DNA of 5,215 bases. Source: JAGIBJ01 sp047604965. Its GTDB lineage: Bacteria > Actinomycetota > Thermoleophilia > Solirubrobacterales > Solirubrobacteraceae. The number at the start of each line of letters is the position of its first letter. Position 1 is the stretch's first letter. This document shows positions 1 to 5,215 of the stretch, one piece after another. Under the pieces are notes generated by a model. That model ran no database searches. It saw nothing but the letters and a program-made list of their open reading frames with translations, and was not told the DNA's origin. The stretch is from assembly GCA_047604965.1 (NCBI GenBank), contig JASGGQ010000161.1, forward strand, positions 1 to 5,215, in the 5' to 3' direction. The position numbers and the translations under genes are program-made.

Positions 1-650
1 GTCGGGGTGCCCTGGTTCCAGCCGTTGCGCAGCCCGATCCGCTTGAGCACGCTGGCGGCCTGCGAGTTGCCGGTGCTCATCCGCAGCGCGGGGGCGCTCG
101 TCGTGCCGCCTGGAGTGGCGATCGAGAGGGTGATCCCGGAGCGGCCCTTGCGCCTCAGCTGCTTCTTGACGGAGGTGAAGGCGCGGGTCATCGTCTTGAT
201 GACCTGCTCGCCTTGCGCCTTGCGCCCGACCGCCTTCGCGATGCGCCGGTAGTCCTTGAGCATCGCCGTGTAATGCGCGTCGGCGCCGCCCGCGGGGTAG
301 GGGTGCGTGACGAGCACCGGGGCGATCTTCGTCAGCGCTGAGAGGTTCTGCGTCGAGCGGTAGTCGGGGACGACGATGAGGTCCGGCTTGAGCTTGCGGA
401 TGCGATCGAGGCTGGGGGACTGGCGCAGGCCGACGTCAGCCGGCTGGCCGCGGCGCGACACGGCGACGAACTTGTCGTAGCCGGCGACGTCGGCCGCGCC
501 GACCGCGGTGACGCCGAGCGTCGACAGGTTCTCCAGCGCGTCCCACTCGAGCGCGACGACGCGCTTGGCGGCGGCGCCGGCCGGCGCCGCTGCGGCGAGG
601 GTGAGCGCGGCGCCGCACAGGGCGGCGGCGAGCAGGCGGAAGCGGTGCAT
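1..650 (-). CDS. Iron-siderophore ABC transporter substrate-binding protein (FecB/FepB-like), 3' end off-window
   Basis: Extracytoplasmic receptor that would capture a ferric siderophore and deliver it to an ABC permease. 216 complete codons are visible and the frame is open at position 1; the family usually has about 290-330 residues, so the last third is missing. After the signal peptide the order is typical: RVVALEWDALENLSTLGV (30-47), GAADVAGYDKFV (51-62), PADVGLRQSPSLDRIRKLKPDLIVV (70-94), then IAPVLV, a long helical linker region, and GLRNGWNQG at the visible end. This matches the N-lobe plus helix of class III (periplasmic-binding-protein type 2, FecB) receptors. The signal peptide (basic RFR, hydrophobic core 6-22) most likely ends at AGA (24-26) or AAA (26-28). 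The only early Cys, C12 in AAALCG, sits inside the hydrophobic core and lacks a good lipobox, so lipid anchoring is doubtful. No permease or ATPase gene is in view; they may follow beyond position 1. The ligand cannot be read. Confidence 0.9.
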   Translation of the reverse strand, partial: MHRFRLLAAALCGAALTLAAAAPAGAAAKRVVALEWDALENLSTLGVTAVGAADVAGYDKFVAVSRRGQPADVGLRQSPSLDRIRKLKPDLIVVPDYRSTQNLSALTKIAPVLVTHPYPAGGADAHYTAMLKDYRRIAKAVGRKAQGEQVIKTMTRAFTSVKKQLRRKGRSGITLSIATPGGTTSAPALRMSTGNSQAASVLKRIGLRNGWNQGTP

Positions 651-656
651 GAGCGT

Positions 657-662
657 CTCCTC
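657..662 (-). promoter_or_regulatory. Strong ribosome binding site of the binding-protein gene
   Basis: GAGGAG on the minus strand, six bases before the ATG at 650, in the 15-base gap after the TAA at 668-666. It fixes the start. The gap has no room for a separate promoter or terminator, though a promoter inside the preceding gene cannot be excluded. Confidence 0.8.
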
Positions 663-665
663 TTC

Positions 666-1151
666 TTAGTAGACGACGGAGCCGGTGATCTTCACCGTCG
701 TGGTGCGGACGTTCGCCGGCCCGCTCCCGCTGACGTTGAGGACCGTGCCCTTTCTGATCTTCTTGTAGGTGCCGTCGCCGCCGCGGATCGTCAGCGTGCC
801 CTTGTAGGAGGCGTTGCTGCCTTTCGTCGTCAGCGAGGCGGTGCCGTTCCCCCACACGGCGCCCTTGGACGTCGTGAGGCGGATCGAGTATTCGAGCTTC
901 TTGCGGGCGGCGAGCTTCGTGCGCAGGATCAGCGTGCCGGAGCCGAACGGCTTGCCGGAGACCTTGCCGCGCTGCTCGACGATCTTCGCCTTGGCCTCGC
1001 GCTTGTAGAACTTGACGGTGCCGCCGGCGTTTACCGCGTAGCGCTTGCCGGCGCTGGCGGTCGCCGGCGCGATGAGCAGGGCCGCGGCGAGCAGCAGCGA
1101 GGCGAGGGCGCGAAGGCGGGGGATTCGCGGGAGTTGAACGTGGAGCGTCAC
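666..1151 (-). CDS. Small basic exported protein, probable beta-barrel, unknown function
   Basis: The product is 161 residues. A Sec signal peptide is clear: a basic N-region (R9, R12, R14), a hydrophobic core (about 15-29) and a likely cleavage after ASA (32-34). The mature part of about 127 residues has no cysteine and by my count 26 Lys/Arg against 4 Asp/Glu, so it is strongly basic. Alternating short strands with glycines (SGKPFGSG 65-72, SYKGTLTIRGGDGTYKKIRKG 115-135, closing TVKITGS) suggest an all-beta fold. The GGDGTYKKI segment resembles a GGTGRYKG-like motif I recall from secreted, allene-oxide-cyclase- or dirigent-like barrels of Thermoleophilia; this is memory, not a search. No catalytic motif is visible. 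The GTG start is preferred because it overlaps the acpS stop as GTGA, follows GAGGAAG, and begins just before the signal peptide; upstream in-frame codons only shadow acpS. Its role beside a lipid synthase is not evident. Confidence 0.82.
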   Translation of the reverse strand: MTLHVQLPRIPRLRALASLLLAAALLIAPATASAGKRYAVNAGGTVKFYKREAKAKIVEQRGKVSGKPFGSGTLILRTKLAARKKLEYSIRLTTSKGAVWGNGTASLTTKGSNASYKGTLTIRGGDGTYKKIRKGTVLNVSGSGPANVRTTTVKITGSVVY

Positions 1152-1615
1152 AGGGCTTCCTCGGAGGTCAGGGCGGGAGCGTCGCCGCCGGCGGGGTTCG
1201 CGGCGGCGCGCTGGAGCAGCACGACGGCGGTGGCGACCGGTCCGTCGTGGCTGATCGAGAGCAGAAGACTGGCAGGCGCGGGGCCCGTGAGCGCCGCGAC
1301 GGCGTCGCGCACGGCGCCGTGAAGCCGGAGCGACGGCCGGCCGTAGGCGTCGGCGACGACCTCGATCTCGCGCAGGTCGGCGGCGGCGATCGACGGCGGC
1401 TGGCCGATCCGCGCCGACGACCACGCCTTCAGGAACGCCTCCTTGGCGGCGAAGCGCCCGGCGAGGTGGACGGCGTCCGGGCCGGGGCGGCGCGCGGCGG
1501 CGGCGCGCTCGGAAGTGGTGAAGGTGCCGCCGGCGAAGCCGGACGCGGGGTCGGCGAGCTGGTCGCCGAAGGCGGCGACGTCGACGACGTCGGTGCCGAG
1601 CCCGAGGACGGTCAT
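1148..1615 (-). CDS. acpS: Holo-[acyl-carrier-protein] synthase (4'-phosphopantetheinyl transferase)
   Basis: Transfers the 4'-phosphopantetheine arm of coenzyme A to the active serine of acyl carrier domains, here most likely the ACP domain of the adjacent synthase. The 155-residue product shows the family signatures: an N-terminal GLGTDVVDV strand with the Mg-binding Asp (D9), the FTTSERA segment (32-38), the RFAAKEAFLKA helix (54-64) with the metal-binding Glu (E59), and the C-terminal LSISHDGPVATA strand (119-130). AcpS proteins are usually about 120-130 residues; this one carries roughly 20 extra Ala/Pro-rich residues at the end. The ATG overlaps the synthase TGA as ATGA and has AGGAG seven bases upstream, so start choice is firm and translational coupling is likely. 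The fas-acpS order matches Mycobacterium tuberculosis (Rv2524c-Rv2523c). Confidence 0.95.
   Translation of the reverse strand: MTVLGLGTDVVDVAAFGDQLADPASGFAGGTFTTSERAAAARRPGPDAVHLAGRFAAKEAFLKAWSSARIGQPPSIAAADLREIEVVADAYGRPSLRLHGAVRDAVAALTGPAPASLLLSISHDGPVATAVVLLQRAAANPAGGDAPALTSEEAL
1156..1162 (-). promoter_or_regulatory. Ribosome binding site of the exported protein gene
   Basis: GAGGAAG on the minus strand ends four bases before the GTG at 1151. It lies in the final codons of acpS and decides for this GTG over the longer in-frame opening that begins at 1424. Confidence 0.7.
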
Positions 1616-4600
1616 CGCGGCACTCCTGGGGCTGGCCAGCGCGGCGGAGAGGCGAGCAGCATCCGCGCCTCGGCGTCGCGATCGCGCTCGGCGGCGCTCG
1701 GCGCGGGACGGCGGGTGGTCAGCGGCTCGCCGCAGCGCGCGGCCAGCAGCGTGCGGGCGCCGGCTGCGCGGCGCTCCCCGGCGCGGCGTGCATAGTCGGC
1801 ACGCGCCGCCCGGTCGGGGATCGCGGCCAGCAGCGCGGCGGGGTGGGCGACGGCGACGAGCGCCGAGATGTGGCCGAAGCCGAGGCTGCTGAGGAGCGCG
1901 GCGCGCAGCGGCAGCTGCGCGGCGACGTGTAGCGTGCGCCGCCCGACCGCGAGCGTGGCGGCCTCACGCAGCAGCGGGTCGGCCGATTCCAGCGAGCGGT
2001 TGCCGGGAATCATGCGGTCGTGCAGTGCGCGTAGCGCGCCGTCGAGCTGCCAGGCGGCGGCGCCGCCTTTGCTGTGGCCGGTCAGTGACTTCTGCGAGAT
2101 CACCGCGAGCGGGTTGCCGCGCGTGCGCCCCAGCGCCTGCTGGATGCGGTGGTGCAGGTCGGCTTCGCCGGGATCGTTCATCTCCGTCGAGGTGTCGTGC
2201 TTGGAAACGAACGCGAGGTCGTCGGCGGTGAGGCCGTGCGCGGCGAGTGCTTGCGCGAGCGGCGACTGCGGCCCGCCGGCGGCGGCGCCAAGCAGCCCGA
2301 GGCCGGGAGCTGGGATCGAGCGCTGGAGGCCGTCGGCGAAGCTGCCGGCCCAGATCAGTACGCCGCGTGCCGGTACGCCGAGCGCGACGGCGAGGTCGGC
2401 GCGCAGCAGCAGTTGCGCGCCGCCGCCTTGCGCTTCGACGAAGCCGCGCCGGCGCATGTCGCCGGGCCGCGACGCTTCGCCTGGGGCGATCCCCATCGCG
2501 TCGAGATCGTCGCTGGAGGCGGTCGCACCCATATCGCCGAAGCCGGTCAGCCCTTCGGCGGTGAGGTCGTCGAAGCCGCCGGTAACGACTGCCAGCGCTT
2601 TGCCGGCGAGGATCAGGTCGCGGCCGGCTTCGAGTGACACGGCGGCGGTCGCGCAGGCGCCGACCGGATGCAGCATCGTGCCGTACGAGCCGACGAACGC
2701 CTGCACGACGTGGGCGGCGGCGACATTGCCCAGCGATTCCTGGATGCGGTCGCTTTGGCGCGGCTCGGCGAGCAGCTGGTCGAGCAGCAGCCGCCGCAGC
2801 GATGCAAGGCCGCCGAGGCCGGCGCCCTGAGTGGAGGCCAGCTGCGTCGGGTGCAGGTGTTCGAGCAGCTCGCCCGGCTCCAGGCCGGCGTCGGTGAACG
2901 CCTCGACGGTACAAAGCAGGTCGACGAGTGCCATCCGGTCAGCGCTTGCCGCCAGGTCGGCGGGGGCGCCGAGTCGCGTCAGCTCCAGGCCGCGCGGGAG
3001 TTGCCCGGCGACGCGGCGGCTGTGCTCGATCTGGCGTGGCAGCCGCAGCGTGGCGCCGGCCGGAACGACGACCTCCCAGCCGTCATCGGCTTGGCGCAGG
3101 CTCGCCTGCGCGCTGGCGGCGAGGAACGGTTCGGCGTCGCGCCGTTCGGCAACGGCGAAGGCCGTCTCGCGGGTGGCGACGAGTGGCGCGAACTGATGCA
3201 GGCCGGCCGGGTCGAGCGCTGGGTCGTCGTCGAGTGGACGCAGGCCGGTGCGCTGCGCGACGGCGTCGGCATAGCGGGCCGGGAGCGCCGCTTCGGCGAC
3301 CGGTTCGCCGGTCGCCTCGTCGATCCAGCGGCCACGGTAGCCGGCCCGTTCGTAGCGCACGAGGCCGCAGAGCCACGCCAACTCGGCAACGGCGCCGGGT
3401 GACGGTTCGGCGGACTGCTCGGCAGCCCAGCGGGTACGGGCGCTGCCAAGCGGGCCGAGTTCGCCGGTTCCGGCGATCACGACGAGCCGTTCCAAGCCGG
3501 CGGTCGGGGCGGCCGGCCAGCTGGCGGCGAGCGCGAGCAGTTCGTCGAGGCCGTCGGCGTGGTCGGTGCCGGGTGACGGCAGCGCATCGACTGCCGGCCG
3601 TTCGGAGTTGGCCGCCGGCGCCAGTGCGGCGCGCAGCTGGCCGGTGCGCGCGGCCTGTTGCGCCTGCGCGGTGAGGTCGTCGATCAGCGGCTGCAAACGC
3701 GGACGCAGCGGCTCGTCGGCGCGCAGCCCGCCGGTCGCTTCGGCCAGCAGCGGCGTGGCGCTGGCTTGGGCGCGGTCGCGCGCCGCACCGGTCAGCAGCG
3801 TCGCGAGCAGCAGGCCGGTTTCAGCGGTGCTGAAGGTCCGCGCGCCGAGGTGGTGTTCAACGGCGGCGGCGGCGAGGGCGGCGCCCTGCATCAAGCCGGT
3901 GCCACGGACCCAGCCGATCCGCGCGCCGATCAGCGCCGTCGCCTCGCCCCAGCGTTCTCCGGCGGCGGCGCGCTGCATCAGCACTTCGAGTGCCGCTTTC
4001 GTTTCGCCGTACAGGCCGTCGCCGCCGAACGTCCCGTGGTTGGGGGAGAGCGGCAGCAGCACGGTCGTGCGCTGGCCCGGTGCGGCGTGTTCGGCGAGCT
4101 GCGCGATCAGCCGGTGGACGCCGGTCAGCTGGAGGCGCATCGCGAGTTCGGGCTGCTCGCCGTCGCCCACTTCGCCGGTGGTGCTGATGGCGGCCAGCGG
4201 CGCGACGATCGTCGGCAGCAGCGGGCTGAGGGCCAGATCGGGCCGTTCGCGTTGCACCAGCGTGGGGCTGGCGAGCCAGCCGACGAGCGCGTCGATGTCG
4301 GCGGTCGCCGCGAGGTTCGCCGGCAGCAGATGCAGGGCCGCGCCGGGTGCCGCGCTGCGGCGATACAGCTCCATCGCCCAGGCGCGGCGCTCCTGGGTGA
4401 GCGCGCTGGCGGTCGCGACGACGGTCGCGCCGCCGCGCAGCAGCTGCGCGACCAGTGCTTCGCCGATCGAACCGGGTGCCGCGCCGGTCACCAGCGCGAT
4501 CTCGCCGCGCAGATCGGGCGCGTCGTGCAGCCGGGCCGCCAGTTCGGCGCGCACGGTGGCCGTTAGCGACGGGTCGCCCGGCAGCGCGAGCTGGGCCGGC

Positions 4601-5215
4601 AGGTCGGCCGGGCGCGACGGCTCCTCAACTTCGCTGGCGACCGGGATGCCGGCGGCGTCGAAGCTCGTCAGCGGCCGCAATCCGGCGATCGGCAGCGCCG
4701 TGGCGGCGCGGCCGGTGCTGTGGGTGGTGGCGGCGGTGGCCGGCATGTGGCGCGCTGCCGCCAGTGCTTGAAGGCCGTCGCGCAGCTCAGCCGGTGCGTT
4801 TGCGGCGAGCTGGGCGGCAAGCCACGCGGCGGTGTCGGCAATCGCCGGCTCCTCGGCCGCGAACGGCAGCAACCGTGCCAACTCGGCGGCGATCTCCTCG
4901 GCGGTCGCCACGTCGCGCAGCGCACGGTGGGTGATGTCGAGCAGATCCCAGCGGGCGTGCGCCCAAGCGTCGTCGAGCCGGACGTGGCGGCGTGGATCGA
5001 ATGCCGGCGCCAGGTCGGTCGCGAGCGTGTCCCCAAGCTCACGGTCGAGCGTCGCTAGGCGCGAGGTGGCGGTGTCGCCCGGGTCGGTCGTCGGCGTGGT
5101 GGAACGGGTCGGCGGCTCCTCCGCGCCGAGCACACGGGCGAGCTCGGCGGTCAGGCGGCGCAGCTCGGCGGCCGTCTCCGGGGCGAGCGCCGCCGTGCCC
5201 GGCGCGCCCGGCGGC
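1612..5215 (-). CDS. fas: Type I fatty acid synthase, C-terminal part (KR-KS), 5' end off-window
   Basis: Multidomain cytosolic fatty acid synthase; this part reduces beta-ketoacyl-ACP (KR) and condenses malonyl-ACP with the growing chain (KS). The frame stays open past position 5215, so the GTG at 5133 is internal and 1200 codons are visible of a protein usually near 3000 residues. Numbering from the codon at 5214-5212: a Pro/Thr-rich linker (about 1-65), a helical stretch with FDPRRHVRLDD (72-82), then KR at about 235-480 with the NADPH loop VTGAAPGSIG (242-251) and catalytic YGETK (Y402, K406; codons at 4011-3997). A connecting region carries IAGTGELGPLGS (580-591). KS occupies about 760-1125, with the Cys in VGACATA (C854, codon 2655-2653), H1006, K1042 and H1047 (in QKSLTGHSKGG) and a GFGHIS loop (1112-1117). 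The Arg/Ala-rich tail ending in an EARMLL motif is normal for the family. KS is the last domain and no transferase is fused, which is the bacterial layout. No catalytic residue is missing. Earlier domains, including ACP, are not visible. Family assignment is very secure; its exact lipid product cannot be read. Confidence 0.95.
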   Translation of the reverse strand, partial: PPGAPGTAALAPETAAELRRLTAELARVLGAEEPPTRSTTPTTDPGDTATSRLATLDRELGDTLATDLAPAFDPRRHVRLDDAWAHARWDLLDITHRALRDVATAEEIAAELARLLPFAAEEPAIADTAAWLAAQLAANAPAELRDGLQALAAARHMPATAATTHSTGRAATALPIAGLRPLTSFDAAGIPVASEVEEPSRPADLPAQLALPGDPSLTATVRAELAARLHDAPDLRGEIALVTGAAPGSIGEALVAQLLRGGATVVATASALTQERRAWAMELYRRSAAPGAALHLLPANLAATADIDALVGWLASPTLVQRERPDLALSPLLPTIVAPLAAISTTGEVGDGEQPELAMRLQLTGVHRLIAQLAEHAAPGQRTTVLLPLSPNHGTFGGDGLYGETKAALEVLMQRAAAGERWGEATALIGARIGWVRGTGLMQGAALAAAAVEHHLGARTFSTAETGLLLATLLTGAARDRAQASATPLLAEATGGLRADEPLRPRLQPLIDDLTAQAQQAARTGQLRAALAPAANSERPAVDALPSPGTDHADGLDELLALAASWPAAPTAGLERLVVIAGTGELGPLGSARTRWAAEQSAEPSPGAVAELAWLCGLVRYERAGYRGRWIDEATGEPVAEAALPARYADAVAQRTGLRPLDDDPALDPAGLHQFAPLVATRETAFAVAERRDAEPFLAASAQASLRQADDGWEVVVPAGATLRLPRQIEHSRRVAGQLPRGLELTRLGAPADLAASADRMALVDLLCTVEAFTDAGLEPGELLEHLHPTQLASTQGAGLGGLASLRRLLLDQLLAEPRQSDRIQESLGNVAAAHVVQAFVGSYGTMLHPVGACATAAVSLEAGRDLILAGKALAVVTGGFDDLTAEGLTGFGDMGATASSDDLDAMGIAPGEASRPGDMRRRGFVEAQGGGAQLLLRADLAVALGVPARGVLIWAGSFADGLQRSIPAPGLGLLGAAAGGPQSPLAQALAAHGLTADDLAFVSKHDTSTEMNDPGEADLHHRIQQALGRTRGNPLAVISQKSLTGHSKGGAAAWQLDGALRALHDRMIPGNRSLESADPLLREAATLAVGRRTLHVAAQLPLRAALLSSLGFGHISALVAVAHPAALLAAIPDRAARADYARRAGERRAAGARTLLAARCGEPLTTRRPAPSAAERDRDAEARMLLASPPRWPAPGVPR
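1623..1627 (-). promoter_or_regulatory. Ribosome binding site of acpS
   Basis: AGGAG on the minus strand lies seven bases before the ATG at 1615, inside the last codons of the synthase gene. It fixes the acpS start and allows both independent initiation and re-initiation at the ATGA overlap. Confidence 0.8.

Noticed and set aside
7..252. Plus-strand open frame of 81 codons at the left edge
   Set aside because: It is antisense to the FecB-like gene, which has family motifs along its whole visible length. The frame has no ribosome binding site I can recognise and no recognisable motif.
651..665. Possible terminator or promoter between the exported protein and binding protein genes
   Set aside because: The gap is only 15 bases and is largely taken up by the ribosome binding site; no inverted repeat with a T-run is present.
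436..855. Minus-strand open frame of 139 codons spanning the junction of the last two genes
   Set aside because: It is an Arg-rich frame shifted relative to both the exported protein and the binding protein genes, each of which has a clear start and family features.
1152..1424. N-terminal extension of the exported protein to an upstream start at 1424
   Set aside because: The extra 91 codons are an Arg-rich shadow of acpS in another frame. The signal peptide begins just after the GTG at 1151, which has its own ribosome binding site.
1868..4771. Long plus-strand open frames opposite the synthase (notably 3566-4771, 1868-2830, 3658-4566, 2668-3402)
   Set aside because: They lie antisense to an unmistakable FAS reading frame, are rich in Arg, Ala, Ser and Pro without recognisable domains, and overlap each other in different frames. 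This is what high-GC coding DNA produces by chance.
5131..5133. GTG as start of the synthase gene
   Set aside because: The frame is open upstream to the window edge with plausible coding sequence (helical LRRLTAELARVLG), and a bacterial FAS-I needs about 1800 further residues before this point.

Overview
The window is about 70% G+C by eye and densely coded. All four genes I can support lie on the minus strand and read from position 5215 towards position 1. Base composition, the fatty acid synthase type and the families of the two exported proteins point to a high-GC actinobacterium. The small exported protein resembles Gly/Thr/Lys-rich secreted beta-proteins I associate with Thermoleophilia (Solirubrobacter/Conexibacter relatives). 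That placement is a guess from memory, not shown by the sequence.

Layout in order of transcription. (1) 5215-1612 is the C-terminal part of a bacterial type I fatty acid synthase. It is cut by the window edge and carries the ketoreductase (KR) and ketosynthase (KS) domains with all expected catalytic residues. (2) 1615-1148 is AcpS, the 4'-phosphopantetheinyl transferase. Its ATG overlaps the synthase stop codon as ATGA. (3) 1151-666 is a small, very basic protein with a Sec signal peptide, probably an all-beta barrel. Its GTG start overlaps the acpS stop as GTGA. (4) 650-1 is the N-terminal two thirds of a FecB/FepB-like iron-siderophore binding protein, cut by the other window edge. It starts 15 bases after the previous stop, behind a strong ribosome binding site.

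The first two genes form an obvious unit: AcpS loads the phosphopantetheine arm onto the ACP domain of the megasynthase, which lies off-window. The fas-acpS order is the one known from mycobacteria. The last two genes are exported proteins with no evident role in fatty acid synthesis. The 4-base overlap and the short gap suggest they share the transcript, and this is the least expected part of the window.

There is no intergenic stretch longer than 15 bases. I see no RNA gene, mobile element, CRISPR array, terminator or promoter. Any operon promoter should lie upstream of the synthase, beyond position 5215.
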